Program-made: the position numbers and the translations under genes
Shown: one piece after another, positions 1 through 12,045 of the stretch
Position numbering within the stretch: position 1 is the stretch's first letter
Layout: the number at the start of each line of letters is the position of its first letter
Assembly: GCA_013368325.1 (NCBI GenBank)
Contig: JAACJK010000058.1
Location: 930,001 to 994,000 of the forward strand
DNA from: Ephemerocybe angulata
Taxonomy: Eukaryota > Basidiomycota > Agaricomycetes > Agaricales > Psathyrellaceae
Direction of reading: 5' to 3'
DNA length: 64,000 bases
Notes under the pieces: model-generated
What the model was told of the DNA's origin: nothing
Databases searched by the model: none
Seen by the model: only the letters and a program-made list of their open reading frames with translations

Positions 1-820
1 GGCACATGCTTTCCTAGGATGGCGACGAGCGCGTCCGTGGCCGCACATTCGTTCGAAACATCTTGCCCCTCTCCGAACGCCCGAATGTTGCTCCAGAGCC
101 ATAACCCTAGACCGGCCATGAGGGTAAGATGCAGCGAACCCAGAAGTAACACGAAGCGCTTGACAAGAATTTTAGCGCCCCTCCGCGAGTCGTTGCCGCC
201 GTCTGAAAATATGATGAGCGACGTTCATAAACAACTCAGGTATGCAGCTCGGGAATCACCTATCTGAGCGTCATGAACAGATGCCACGCCATCGTCGGAT
301 TTTCCCGCCTCTGGGTCTGTGCGATCATGTCCCAGCTGTGTTTGATTCGTACCTGTCGTGGAAAGGTCAGTCATCCGATAATGAAAGCTATACGGGTACG
401 GTACTCGCCAGGTATAACCGAAACTGCCAGGTCTTTGATATGCCGGGCCCACGCACTCCAGGTGGGTGGAACCCGACGTCGATTGCTCCCCTGGCTCTTG
501 TACTGAACGTAAAGCAGAAAGTAGATGAACGCATTCGTATTGTTCATCCAACTCATGTTGAGGACAATACTGGCGTGATAGTTCGTCAATCCCAGCGTCT
601 GAGCCTGAACGATGGAGGATATGAGAATCGCGAACGCGAGAACGAGGTTCGTCGTGGCCTGTGTTTCCGCGGCATCCAATTCGCCTTGAGTAACCTTCCC
701 GTCCGCGAGCGCCCAGAATGCGGGGATGAAGCACAATAGGTTCTGGATGTAGATCGCGATGCGAACGCCGACCCCAGCTATGTCTGGATTACCAGGGATT
801 TTGCAAGAGCCAGTAGACAT
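1..820 (-). CDS. Membrane-ankyrin protein, 5' part only (cut by window edge)
   Basis: N-terminal membrane region of a second copy of the gene at 17436-20689. My model has exon 1 at 820-400, exon 2 at 352-260 and exon 3 from 202 to beyond the window edge. Exon 1 and both introns (47 and 57 nt) match the second copy in length and phase. The start is the ATG at 820, conserved in both copies. Visible are a hydrophobic segment after 'VGVRIAIYIQNLLCFIPAF', an acidic loop, a second one at 'LVLAFAILISSI', and the start of a third segment in exon 3. The ankyrin repeats of the other copy would lie left of this window, so whether this copy still has them is unknown. A function in signalling or scaffolding is only a guess. 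The gene reads leftward, opposite to its paralogue. Confidence 0.72.
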
Positions 821-1715
821 GGCGATGGAGGGGGGTGCAAAGGAGCGGCGAGCTGATGTTGCAATCCAAGTACATCGCCAGACATGAGGCAGATATGATC
901 GAGAGTGGCACCGTTTGACATCGAAGCCGCGTGATGAGTGAAGAACAATGAGCACGCTCACAAAACCCAGTTCTTCCGAGGTTAGAACGTCCACACCCGT
1001 ACCCACAGGGACACACAACGGTCGCCCACTAACACAATTTCTTCCTTGATTAGGAAGAGAATCGAAGAGAGATCTTTGATGAGCCGACTGACTCGCCCAA
1101 GCACACTCTCGACAGACAGGATGAGAAGACGAAGGGGCCGATGAATCGCTAAAGACCGGCTTCACCTTCAACCAACGAGCACACCCCTCGCCCAGCCTGT
1201 TAGCGTGCTGCTGTATTGAAGATTCGAGAACCCTCTCGCCGCTCGGCCCTCTGCATGCTCCCTCTGGAGTCCATCCCCTACGATGACCAGGCGAAGAGAA
1301 AACCGACCACGCTGCGCAGGCACGCCAACATGAGGTGAGCTAGCATCAAGGGAATTATAAACTGAGGTCCTCACCTATCAGATATCGTCTACTTCACCCC
1401 CAGGCTCCAATGACAGCCTCTGCCAACTGGATGCCGTGTCGACGAACAACTGTGAATCGACCAGGCCAGCGAAACGGGAGACACCACCGCTACAGCCATG
1501 CCTCGCGCGGGCGTTCATCTCAGCGTATCAGCGCCAGTCAAAAAGCAAGTCCCTGAGCTTGCCAGTAAAATGGGCGTCCGTCGTTCTCGATGTCGACGGT
1601 CGACATGGTCGAAGTTGGAGTAACAGGACCGGCGGTAATAGCCGCCCAGATCCCGCACCAAGCGCCTCTGATCGCCGGAATGCATAACCAAGATAGGGGC
1701 AAAGTCCCTCCTGGC
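1..1715. repeat. Inverted segmental duplication, left copy
   Basis: This stretch is the reverse complement, with scattered differences, of roughly 16305-18300. Matching landmarks include the membrane-protein exons, their 5' leader (the 'GTTAGTGGGCGACC' block at about 1015-1030 and at 17223-17240), and an upstream decayed segment (1160-1715 against 16305-16900) that contains 'GATGACCAGGCGAAGAGAAA' in both copies. The left copy runs off the window edge, so its full length is unknown. The upstream part shows no intact reading frame in either copy. Confidence 0.85.
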
Positions 1716-1777
1716 TACCTTGTTCGAGGGATTCTCGTGAGTCCCTGGTTCTACCTGGCCAAGTTCGCGGCACCTCA

Positions 1778-2503
1778 GTGTCTACACGTTCTTATCACAA
1801 CCACCCCACAAAATATCTGCCCTGCAACAGGCAATTCATCCGGATCAAGGTCAACCGTGTGAATCCAACGCCGGTTCACCTTCACCTTCACATTCACCTT
1901 CACTCACCTCGGGAACACCGAACTTCAACCTTGCAAATTGTTCTGACTGCCATCATCTACCACAGCTCACAATGTACGCCTCGCTCTAAGCACTCTCTGT
2001 ATCCCCTTAAGCTGAACAAGCACAGGCCTCGCCGTCACCGCAGGGAAGACCTCGTCATTTTCCCCGAAGTCGATGAAATTCCAGTGACTGTAGCCAAGTC
2101 GTCTCAGTACCCGCCCCCAGTCATTGGAGAAATCCACCCGATTACGGGAAAGAAGTCTCGGCCAAAGGTCTTCGCAATTCCTGTGCACGTAGAACAACAG
2201 ATGCGCTTCATCGAACACTACTATCCCGCCTTCCGCTCGCTATCCGGCAGCGAAAAGATCTGGGAGTTCATGCGGAAAGTCGCCCAATTTTTTCCTTCAG
2301 ATTGGTATCCAGAGCTCGCATGGGTCATCGTCCCTATGCAGAAGAAGGTGTGGGAAACACTCGCCATCGTCATATGCGGCAATCGGAACGAGGATGAGAT
2401 GACCAAGGCGTACGACGAGGAACGTATCAAACAGATACAGGGTACCATTGGTGTCAAGACACCCCCTGGCTGGTACTATGTTATAGAAGACCCTGATGCC
2501 TAG
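1778..2503 (+). CDS. Family A protein, diverged copy A1 (unknown function)
   Basis: Member of an unknown protein family present five times in this window. The conserved part starts near 'EDLVIFPEVDEIP' and continues through an 'AIPVHVEQ' strand, a 'SGSEKIWEF' helix, 'ELAWVIVPM', 'IVICGNRNEDEM' and a closing 'PPGWYYVIED'. The other copies have equivalent blocks ('FAVPL', 'LELDYVYAAEVAV', 'VVFATNK', 'DAGWYEVTDD'). The frame gives 241 residues, but the first 60 or so are His/Pro-rich and low in complexity, so the true start may lie further in. A hydrophobic stretch near 'LQIVLTAIIYHS' resembles the membrane anchor or signal of copy A4. No enzyme motif is recognisable. Closest to A2, which faces it about 1.6 kb away. 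Confidence 0.6.
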   Translation: MSTRSYHNHPTKYLPCNRQFIRIKVNRVNPTPVHLHLHIHLHSPREHRTSTLQIVLTAIIYHSSQCTPRSKHSLYPLKLNKHRPRRHRREDLVIFPEVDEIPVTVAKSSQYPPPVIGEIHPITGKKSRPKVFAIPVHVEQQMRFIEHYYPAFRSLSGSEKIWEFMRKVAQFFPSDWYPELAWVIVPMQKKVWETLAIVICGNRNEDEMTKAYDEERIKQIQGTIGVKTPPGWYYVIEDPDA

Positions 2504-2924
2504 AATTCTCCTTCTACCTTGCCTGTCGAGCAGCTGCCGCGTTTTCGGCTTCACTTCACTTCCCAGACATTTATGCGAGTATCCACTTTCTCCCTACATC
2601 ACGAGTCGTTTCCATAGTTCGCTTTTTGTCGCTTTCTGTAGCTCTGCATGTCACCACTTGTCCAACGCTTTCTCAATCCTGATTTCTTTTTCTGCGACCA
2701 CCGAATTCAAGCATGTTTCTGGAACCCCTACCGGCTGTGGCTATCAGTAGGCATGACTGCGCTCAATGTCCACCAAGTACTGACCAGCAGGTATCTCGAT
2801 CTCACAACCTCGACGATCGGACCTTGTTGAAGCTATTGCCCTAGGAAGAAGTTAGAACCACATAAAAGAACCAGCATCAACAAACCAAAACGCCAATGCG
2901 TGTTTGAGTTCTCATACTATCCTA

Positions 2925-3260
2925 TCATGCGCATTATTGCCTTTCGAACCGGCCTACAACGTTCCACCGACAGATGCATCTATATTTGTAACCTCGGCGG
3001 CTTCAGGTTTCCCATTGTTCTCCGGATTGAGCATGGCCGCGCTCTTCTGCCACATCGATGATCAAGGCTTGACCAGTCATGGGTCCTAATCGATTGTCAT
3101 TTCGGAGAGAAAAATCAGGCTCGGGTCTGACGACGAAGCGATAAGGAACACTGAGCACACACAGATATCGCCAGCGACCCTTCAGAAGACGTGTTCTCGA
3201 AGGATCCGGCAGATGAAGATCGGGGAAGGAGTAACGAACGACACGACGAACTGGGGTGAC
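2925..3260. repeat. Diverged direct repeat, unit 1
   Basis: Non-coding unit repeated in the same orientation at 3608-3945. Shared landmarks are 'TCATGGGTCCTAATC', 'ACGAAGCGATAAG' and a 'GCGCATT..' start. No gene is seen in 2504-3607 apart from this unit. The few short frames here are not conserved between the two units. Confidence 0.55.
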
Positions 3261-3607
3261 CCATATGGTTCACTATAATTCCGCCATTTCATCGCTATCC
3301 CTGGTTTCCCAAAGCCTTTTTTTAATTGCATTCGCCAGTCGCCATATCTGCAACTCAGCCCAAACTTGTTCTGGAGGTAACTTGCCTACAACTCAGCGAC
3401 AACGGCAACGAGTGACAATTGAGTGACAATCTCCACGACGAACGGAACCGTAATAAGTATCTGGGTATGTCCCGGATTCTGGGCACCATTCCGACGTACC
3501 GCGCACCCTGGAGCCAGTCCAGAAGACCCAGAATCGATACCCCAAAAATGCGAGCGTGTACACAACAGGGTGTTGACCGCGAGGCTGCCCTGTATTTGTT
3601 CCCAGTG

Positions 3608-3945
3608 AACCCTATTCTGCGCATTGTCGGCTTTCGAAGCAGCCTAGCGGCTCAGTGTCACCGCCTCCATACGTCTTCGAAAATGTTGCAAGTCTCTTTG
3701 TTCTCTGGATTGAGCATAATAGCGCTCCACTGTCCCATCGATACTCACAACATGATCAGTCATGGGTCCTAATCATTGACGTTTGGAGAAAACAATACTG
3801 GTCAAGTCTCAAGACGAAGCGATAAGCAATGCTGCGCAACACATGTATTGTCGGAGACCCTCCAGAAGTCGTTTACGAAGTCAAAGAAGCCGGATGCCCG
3901 CATATGAAGAACTAGAAAGGGCGACAGAACTCTATGGAAAGCAAT
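3608..3945. repeat. Diverged direct repeat, unit 2
   Basis: Second unit of the repeat at 2925-3260, lying just past the 3' end of family A copy A2. It shares 'TCATGGGTCCTAATC' (about 3762) and 'ACGAAGCGATAAG' (about 3814). Probably a small tandem duplication or a decayed mobile fragment; no coding capacity is supported. Confidence 0.55.
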
Positions 3946-4118
3946 ATGCAGGAAAACAAGACAGCAGAAGTGAACGACGGCTAGGAATCACGTGAGAGTC
4001 GTATGAAGGAGGGTTGGGGAAGGTTATTGAAAGAGACGTTGGACGCGCTACAGGCCATGCCTGGGTAATAGAGTCACTGGAGGAAGTTCCGGACATGGCG
4101 AGGACTCTGAGGTTAGCC

Positions 4119-4760
4119 TCAGTATTCATGCCTAGGATTCGTGATGAAATACCAGCCGGGCTGCGTCCAAACGGCGAGACTGTCTTGGATTTGCTTGATG
4201 AGTGCACTATCCTCTGCCCTCAACATCTCCTCTTCGTTACGATTAGCGCATATCGCAATTCCAATGGTATGCCAGATCTTCCCCTTGACAGGTACAAGCA
4301 CCCAGGCAAAGTTTAGCTTCCACTCTTGAGGAATGAATTCATGAAGGGTGTCGGTGAAGATGCCGATTTTCTCAGAGCCTGAGCAGTGGCGCTTCTCTGG
4401 GATGTAGTGGTCGACAAAGTCTATCATTTGGTCGGTGTGCAGCGGGATGGCGAAGGCCTGTGTCAATACTTTCTTCCCTGTGGCAGGGTTCCGTGTTCCA
4501 CGTATAAGGGGCTTCCTAAGAGCAGACTTGCACGCAACTAGAGGGACCTCTTCTATAAGCGGCCAGATCGTTATTCTCTCGCGAAAGTCTTGTGTGAATA
4601 CCGGCCTGGTTAGATGAGCGTCAGTTCCGATAGCCTCAGCCAAAGGTGCTAAACAATACATATACATACATTGTATTGCGAAAACGCGGCAAGTTAGGTT
4701 TCGAATCCGAGGGAAAGCAGCGAAAGTCTCGGAATAGCTATAGAGGAAGATCACAACCAA
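4119..4760 (-). CDS. Family A protein, diverged copy A2 (unknown function)
   Basis: Aligns with A1 along its length: 'ATGKKVLTQAFAIPLHTDQM', 'CSGSEKIGIF', 'LNFAWVLVPV', 'IAICANRNEEEM' and a terminal 'QPGWYFITNP'. The frame starts at 4760. The conserved part begins later, and a more credible start may be one of the Met codons near 4667 ('MYMYCLAPLAE', a weakly hydrophobic N-terminus). That would give about 180 residues, similar to the conserved part of the other copies. A1 and A2 converge, with the direct repeats between them. They form a sub-branch of the family distinct from A3-A5. No known domain is recognised. Confidence 0.6.
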   Translation of the reverse strand: MVVIFLYSYSETFAAFPRIRNLTCRVFAIQCMYMYCLAPLAEAIGTDAHLTRPVFTQDFRERITIWPLIEEVPLVACKSALRKPLIRGTRNPATGKKVLTQAFAIPLHTDQMIDFVDHYIPEKRHCSGSEKIGIFTDTLHEFIPQEWKLNFAWVLVPVKGKIWHTIGIAICANRNEEEMLRAEDSALIKQIQDSLAVWTQPGWYFITNPRHEY

Positions 4761-6412
4761 GTCAGAATTTGCGAAAGCTCGGCTTCAGACAGCGCAGGCG
4801 TGGTCTTAAGCTTCTGCCTCACGCGAAGGATTCAGTAGTGGGCAGAGAGAACCGTGACTGCTGCCGAGCGGCGAGCGCCAAGTTATTTAAGTCGGAGCGG
4901 CGGAGTCGCAAATTCATCCTGTCCCACGCCCCTAAGCGCTGGCGGCGCAGTTGCTCACGACCACCCATGCCAACCCCGGCACCCTTTCTGAGATGGTACC
5001 TATAGCCTATAGGGAAAGCGAACGACCCTTGGGACCGGCTGTCCGTCTTCTTTTTCGTTCCGCACTTGCTTGTATACCTCTGTCGTTTATTCTTCGCCTT
5101 ATATTCTCTCTTTAAGTTCAACCCGTTCACCCCGTAAGTTACCGAAATTTCAAATGCTGTTCTCATTCTCCGCCCTTGCCTTGTGCGCTCACTCTCGGAG
5201 CACCATGATGCAGGTAAGTATTCAAACTTCCTCTGCAAAGTGAACGCGTATCTCACTCTCGTTGTATTCCAGCGGCTCGGGAGGAAATTTCGGGCGAGAA
5301 CCACATTACATCTCCAAAAGTCCTTCTCTACGTCCCTTATCTAATGTGCTCGGTGCATGTTCCAGAGAAATCCTCCTCACTATCCTTGCCAGTACGCCAG
5401 AACCGTCCGTAAACCGGCATAGATCCCTTATTCTTCAGAACAGTACCATATCTCCAACTATCGAACAGAATCGTTGAGAACCACCGAAACCGTGAACGCA
5501 CACCAAACACTCCCCACCCACAACAATCCAACATGCCGAAACACCACCCAGGCCATGTTCGAACATTCACAATATCAATATCCTGTATGTATTCTTTTAA
5601 ATAACCAACTCAGCGAGGAATCGTACTGCTTGCTTCCTCATCTGGGGCGGGAGGTGAAGCTTGAAGTCACGACGGGCGCCTTCCTGGTCCAATGTCACAG
5701 ACGAGACTCCGTACCACTGTGTACATTCTGGTAGAGCTCGGAGAGGCGGAGAGGGATGCACATTACCCTCGCGAATAAATCCACAATGACCAACCGCAGC
5801 TTTGTACATAAGTAAGTATCCTGCCTCAGGCCTGACCTCCCCAACCTATCCATAAATATCCGCATTCCAATGTCCGACTCGGACCGCCTAGCGCAGTGCG
5901 CGCTGGGATTCGGAAGCCTCAACCACCCCCACACCAACCACCCCCACACTCCCCGTCTCCTCGTCGTGCCCACCACAGCGCTAGCGCAAAGCCCAAACCC
6001 AAACTCCCCCCACCAAACCCCCACTCACTCGCCATAGCCTCACCAAACCCCAAGGTACCTTAGACCTCGCTCGCTCGCGAGCTGAAGCGCAGATGCACGC
6101 AAAAAAGATGAAGACAACAGAAAAATTCTTTTAAACTATACACGATTATACGTACTTTCACAACAAACAATCAGAAAAAGAATCCACGAAACACAGAAAC
6201 AGAAGTAAGAAGAAGTCTATGGGATGCGTATGTATGTATGTATGATGATGGCGATGCAAAGTATGAGGAACAAGGGACTCGGGACGGAAGAAGGACGAGG
6301 AACGGAAGAAGGAATCGTCAAACGAGGAACAGAAGCGTCAAAGGAAGAACAGCATCATCGTCAAAGTAGATGGTCACAACGACGACGACAACGAACAGTC
6401 AAATCCTCCCCA
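4761..6412. other. No supported gene; 3' flank of ATP-citrate lyase
   Basis: Mostly without recognisable coding content. There are several splice-like sites near 5080-5260, including a possible short signal-like start 'MLFSFSALALCA' at 5155 followed by a good donor, but no continuation I can defend. A C-rich, CCACAC-type low-complexity run lies at about 5920-6040, and a TATG simple repeat at about 6230-6245. The right end is the 3' untranslated region of the leftward lyase gene. Confidence 0.4.
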
Positions 6413-9400
6413 CTAATGCATCTTCCCCAACACCCTCGGCTGACTCACATCCGCCATATTAATAAAAATATCATCCGCAGGATGGCGATAAAGCGGCGCC
6501 CTCAACCTCTTCTGATCCAAATGATGCCCAATAAACCCAATACTCCTCCCAAGCACAAACAACCCATTCAGCGTCCCAATCTTAATATACTCATCCGCCT
6601 CCTCGCTCGTGAACGCGCCCGAGTCGCGGAGCAGGTCGACGAAGCACACGGCAATGCACCCGTCGACGTTCAGGATGAGCGTGTCCTTCTTCGCAGTCGT
6701 CACCTTCTCGACCGCGAGCGCGTAGTCGAGGAGCGAGTGCGACGGGAAGTTCTTGCGCACGTACTCCTTCACGAGCTCGACGCGCAGATCAGGGTTATTG
6801 ACGCTCTTGATCTTGTGTCCAATACCCGAGACTACACACACACACAACAAGCAATCAGCGTCTCCTCCAAAAAACGAAACGACGACGACTTCGACTTACT
6901 GAGCTTGTTCTGCTTCCTCGCCTGGTCCACAAACTCCCTCGGCGTAAGCCCCGTATCCCTGGCGTTCGAGAACATGGCAGCAGCCTCGTCAAGCGCACCA
7001 CCGAAGCGCGAGCCGATGGTGAGGAGACCCGACGCGAGCGACGAAATGAGGTCCTTGCCCGCACGCGTAGCGACGATCGTGTTCATGGCGCCCGAGACGG
7101 CCGGACCGTGGTCGGCGGTGAGCATGAGCACCATCTCGATGAACTTGGTGGCCCAGGGCAGGAGACCTAATCATCCAACCAAAATCATCAGTATGGCCGC
7201 GAGAGATGTGAGAGAGAGGAACACGCACGCCTCTTAAACCAAAGCAAACTAACAACACCCCCAAGCCCCACATCCTCCCTAAACACATCACTAATCCTCA
7301 TCCCCGCATAAAGCAACTCCTGCCCCCTCTCATCCGAAATCGTACTAATAAACGCCGCCGGCTTGCGAATCAACCCCAACTCCTGCGCCCACTTATAATC
7401 CATCGGAATAACAGGCGGCTCCACCTCCCCCTTCACGCTCACCACCCCCGCCCGCACAAGCCCCTCATACGTCTCCTTCAACACCCTCGGCAGCTCCTCA
7501 AACGTCTCAGGCACCACAAAGCCCGCCTCCCTCATCGCCCGATTCTTCGCGTCCGCCGTCTCCGCCTCCCCATTCGCCATACTCCCCGCATGCCCAAACT
7601 GCACCTCCGTCGTAAACATCTTCGCACAGGTCCCAATCGCCCACGCGACAATAGGCTTCTTGATCTGCCCGTTCTTCACGGCCTCGATGACGCGGTACTC
7701 CTCGATACCCCCGACCTCGCCTAGGAGCACGAGCATCTTGCACTCGGGGTCCGCCTCGTAGCGCAGGAGGTGGTCGATGAAGGTCGTGCCGGGGTAGCGG
7801 TCACCGCCGATGGCGATGCCCTCGTAGGTGCCGTTCGTGACGAGCGAGAGGATGTTGTTCAGCTCGTTCGACATGCCTCCGGACTTGGAGACGTAGCCGA
7901 CGGATCCAGGGCGGTAGAGCTTGGACGCGATAATGTTGTCCATCATCCTAAACAGAATGTTAGAAAAGATGAATCGAATGAAATGAAAATAACGCGCACC
8001 CTCCAGAGTTACCGATCCTGAAGCATCCAGGCTTGATACCACCGACGGTAGCAGGGCCGATGATAAGCACACCCTTCTCCTTTGCCTTCCACAAAATCTC
8101 CCTCGCATGCCTCTCCGGCACACCCTCCGCAATAAGCGCAATCGCCTTAATCTGCTCATGCTCCAAACACTCAAGCGTGCTCGAATACACACTCCTCGAG
8201 CTCGCAAAGTTCACCACAACATCCGCATCCGCATGCTTCGCCACCGCCTCCTTCAAGCTCGTATACACCGGAAGGAGCGTCTCCCTCGTTCCCCAGTAGA
8301 ACTTCTGGATATGGTGTCCGCCGAAGGGGTAGATCATAGCCGCGACAGAGGGCGTCTGGCGTCCGCACGAGTAGTCAAAGTCGAGCATGCCCTGGATAGC
8401 GCGCGGCTGGAGCCCATAGACGAACGAACGCGTGTTCGCATCGAAAGGCCTGAACCACGGCCTTCCGCCCTCCGCCACCTTCGTCTGGAAGTGCACGATG
8501 TTGTCCGCTACCTGCGTGCGCTCGCCGTCCGCATGGATAGAGCCGACAGCCTCGTTCGCCTCGGGAACAGGCGCGACCTGGTCCGCCTGAGGAGGGGGCG
8601 TGTTGGGCTGCACGCTCTTCGGCACGTGGCTCGTCTTGCTGGAGAGATCGATGCCGAGCGCAAGGGGGACGATCTCGGTGATGTGGGTATCGGGACCGAA
8701 GACGCGGATGGGGACGCCGAGGCTCTCGCCGAGGAGACGCATGGCCTTGAGACCCTCCTGGTAGTTAGGCCCACCACGACGCACGAAGATCTTGACCTGG
8801 TGCGCGATAAGCTGGTTCTTGTACTCCTTGAGCGCACGGATGATGCCCTTGAAGGTCGCCGCGACGTTCGTAAAGTTGGCGATACCACCGCCGATGATGA
8901 GGATCTTGCCTTCGGGGTTGGGAGCGCCGCGGGTGATGAGGTCGATGATCGTCTTGGCGTACTCGTACGTCTGCCCCTCGGTGGGAGCGCCAGAGTACTC
9001 GCCGTAGTTGGCGAGTTCGTGGGCAAAGCCGTGCGCAGCGATGGCGTCGCTGTAGACGACGGAGGCGCCTCCTCCGGCGACCATGGTCCAGATGCGGCCC
9101 TCGGCGTTGAGGACGGTGAGCTTGAGGGAGGCACCGGTCGAGGCGTCGAGCTTCTGGATGTAGGCTTCCTCCTTGGTCAAGTCGCGACCGAAGGGAGCAG
9201 GCCAGACCTGAGGGTACTCGTTAGCTAAGGCGAGAGACTAGAGAGGTAAGATACGCACCATGGGGGGACCGCGGTCAGCGGTGATCTTGGCAGCCTTGGT
9301 GGCCGCAGCGTCGTAGACGGTGAGGTCGCGAGCGAGCGCCCACTTGGGTCCACAGATGCTCTCCGCAGTCTGGTCAAGCTTGGCCGCCATATCGAGGTAG

Positions 9401-10360
9401 CAGACCTGGGGCTCGCCACCATCAACGGCATCGAGCACAACGAGGGGGTTGATCTCGAGGTAGGCAAAGTGGAGATCGACGTAGACACTGTAGAGGCGGA
9501 TGAGGAAGTCGACGAGGGTGTCCTTCTTCTCTGCGGGGACGTGGGTGAGGAGGGTGGCGGCGATGGTGTCGCGGGTGGGGAAGGGCTTGTTGACGGCGAT
9601 GTTGAGGACGAGGGCCTTGGCGTCGACGTCGCCGATGTCCACACCGCCTTCGTGGGTGAAGAGAATGGAGTCGCCCTCGCGCTGGGAGGTGATGCAGACG
9701 TAGTACTCGGTGTTGGAAGGGTGCGGCAGGAACGGCTCGACGATGAAGTTGTTCAGGGTTCCAGTGATGGATTCGACCTGCAGGTGGGTGTCAGTCACGA
9801 ACAGGCGCCGAGGAAGAGATGTGAAGGAGAAGGGTCGATCACGTGGACCACGGTAATTAAGAGGATACGCGTCGCGCCATACGCGAGGCAAAAAAACGAG
9901 GCCAGGGATTGATCAAGCGCAGATAACACGCGATCCCCTCGATAATCTGTACACGAGCGATGCTCACCTTTTGGGGCTTTCCGGCGCGGGCAGCGATCCA
10001 GGGCTTCGCCTCGTCCCAGGTCTTGTTAAGGGCGAGCAGACCAGCCTTGCCGCGGCGCTTGATGAGCTGATCAGGCTTGGCGACGAGCTTGGAGGTGAAG
10101 ACCCAGCTGGGGAGCTGCGAGTCGGGGGTGATGCTGTCGGTCTCGGGATCCCAGGAGATCTGGGCGACCTTGGCGGTGGGGTAGGAGAAGGCGGTCTTGA
10201 CGGTCGCGTGCGGGGCGACGGGCGGGGAACGCTCGAGCCAGTAGGCGAGGAGGAGCTTGGCATCGTATTCGCGGATGGCTGACGGCGGCGAGCACGACGA
10301 GGAGCGACGATCAGCATCGACACTGGGGAGATCGCAGACATACACACCTTTGGAAGACAT
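6413..10360 (-). CDS. acl1: ATP-citrate lyase (single-chain form)
   Basis: Makes cytosolic acetyl-CoA and oxaloacetate from citrate, CoA and ATP, feeding fatty acid and sterol synthesis and protein acetylation. Seven exons splice cleanly in frame: 10360-10348, 10278-9968, 9777-9259, 9207-8000, 7947-7229, 7166-6900 and 6831-6413. They give 3456 nt and 1151 residues, the usual size for the fused animal/basidiomycete enzyme. Order of domains: N-terminal ATP-grasp/citrate-binding part ('[11 protein letters not shown]', '[10 protein letters not shown]'), then the CoA-binding/ligase part with the phospho-acceptor histidine in '[10 protein letters not shown]' (about residue 803), then a citrate-synthase-like C-terminus ('[14 protein letters not shown]', '[11 protein letters not shown]', 'LYRHP'). 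The first exon codes only four residues plus one base. Introns are 51-190 nt. No damage is seen. Large frames on the opposite strand are shadows. Confidence 0.97.
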
Positions 10361-10421
10361 GGCGGGCGACGAGGAGGAGGGGAAGAAGGAAGATGGAGGC
10401 TCGCCCTGATCGAAGTGGGGG

Positions 10422-10429
10422 ATATATAG
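10422..10429 (-). promoter_or_regulatory. TATA box of ATP-citrate lyase
   Basis: On the minus strand the sequence reads TATATA about 65 nt upstream of the lyase start codon, a normal spacing for a fungal TATA element with a short leader. Confidence 0.5.
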
Positions 10430-11309
10430 CAAAAAGCCAGACCCTGGACCGTGGTGCGCAAAACCTGGTCCATCCCGTCCGACCTGCTGACCCCAATGTT
10501 CCCACGCCTCCATAGTACCACTTTTCGCCGCGTATTTTTGTGACATACCTCACCGGCCGCTACATGTCAGCCCATTCTTATCGTTCGTTTTCGGTGCTAC
10601 TCCTTAGCCGGGGTCGCTGCTCGTGGTAGCGAGCGATGGACTGCGTCTTCACCGCCAATTTATTTCTTGCTTTGATCCGCCACGGCCTGCACACGACACA
10701 TCTTACAGCTCTTAGGGCGTCTATTGGCCACAAAACTGGCAGTCTATGGTCGAAAGCACATGCAAACTAACGCACAAATCGTGCTAGCTAGCCAACCGTC
10801 GAGGATACCTGGTGCCGACGCTGCGATATCGATCTCGATATACCTCCGCGGTTGATAGGGGTTTAGGGCGCCTAGCGGTTGCCGCAGAAGATCAGAGAAG
10901 ATCTCGCCTTGTCGCAGCTTGTCGCCAACGGCGGGCGCGGAGACCGTTATCCAATCGCCTACTTCACTCGTTTCTCCCTATCTCCTCGAGGGTACCATGT
11001 TCTGATGGCGCCGTTCCTCCGATCCATTGGCATCAATGTGCCTCGAGCTTCTTCGCCATGATATACATAGAATCTCTTCCTCTTCGGGGCTCTCCAAGGG
11101 GTCTTAGACTAGGAGTTTATCGCAATCTACCTAGTATTGCGATTAAGGACGGGGCATGATAGAGCTGCTCCGTTCGTTCACCTCATCACAGCACCAAGTC
11201 CTACACCCCGCTCCATCCACATAACATCGAACCCTCGCCGACACCTCTCTCCGGCGGACTTAAACCCTGGTACGACCTTCTCGTACCCCTTATACTTACT
11301 TCTATCTGA

Positions 11310-11500
11310 CATAGCCTCGACACCCGGGCGCCTATCAGGCGCCACCTAGCTGCGCAGCCAGAAGTAATTATCCTTCCTGAATCCTGTCATGATGCAGACC
11401 TGTGCGCCTGCATGTCAATGGCTTCTTCGTCATCGGCCCATCGCGAGCGTCTGCTCCTGGACGCAAGACATCGCGCGATATGTATGACATTTTAGTACCA
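11310..11500. repeat. Diverged direct repeat, unit 1
   Basis: Shares an ordered series of short matches with 11855-12045: 'AGCCTCGAC', 'GGGCGCCTATC', 'GGCGCCACCT', 'CTGCGCA', 'CCTGTCATG' and a 'CCTGTGC' block. Probably the decayed remnant of a tandem duplication. Confidence 0.4.
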
Positions 11501-11854
11501 AATTCTAACCAGGCTATAGGCTATGTAGTATGCACTTTTCCTCCAGCTCATCCAGGATTCAGAACGAACTTGGACTCAAATACTGAGACGCGGTAAGTAT
11601 AGAGGGAGATCTGACCTGACTCTTCAACCAGGATATCGAAGGAATTGGGACGCAACCAAGTATGCAGCATACCTATTGGACTTTTCTCGTCTACGTACGG
11701 ACTGACCAAGGCTGCCAGCATAATGACAGACAACTTCGCCAAGTACACTCTATAGAAGGCACCCCGCACGATGCACGGTAATCGAAAGCATCTTCGACCG
11801 TCGCCCTCTCCCTCTCCAGGGAAGAGGAAGATAAACCATGCTACGACCCTTAAT

Positions 11855-12045
11855 ACAGCCTCGACTTGGGCGCCTATCTGAATCAACCCCGGCGCCACCT
11901 GTCTGCGCACTCAGTCACGGTTATCTGCAGATGGTGGTTCACCACTATCTCGAAGCTTGAATCTGCCTGTCATGCTATGTAGCAACTACTTAGGCGGCGT
12001 CATACCTGTGCATTTTTATGGCTGGCGAGAGCTGGTAAGCAGATA
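11855..12045. repeat. Diverged direct repeat, unit 2
   Basis: Partner of 11310-11500 in the same orientation, with the same series of short matches in the same order. Nothing coding is conserved between the units. Confidence 0.4.

Noticed and set aside
6224..9228. Long plus-strand frames (6224-7237 and 8107-9228) opposite ATP-citrate lyase
   Set aside because: Arg/Asp/Val-biased shadows of the lyase codon usage; no start context, no domain, and the minus-strand exons account for the sequence.
10812..11159. Plus-strand frame of 115 residues in the gap right of the lyase gene
   Set aside because: No ATG-supported start, no recognised domain and not conserved in the repeats nearby.
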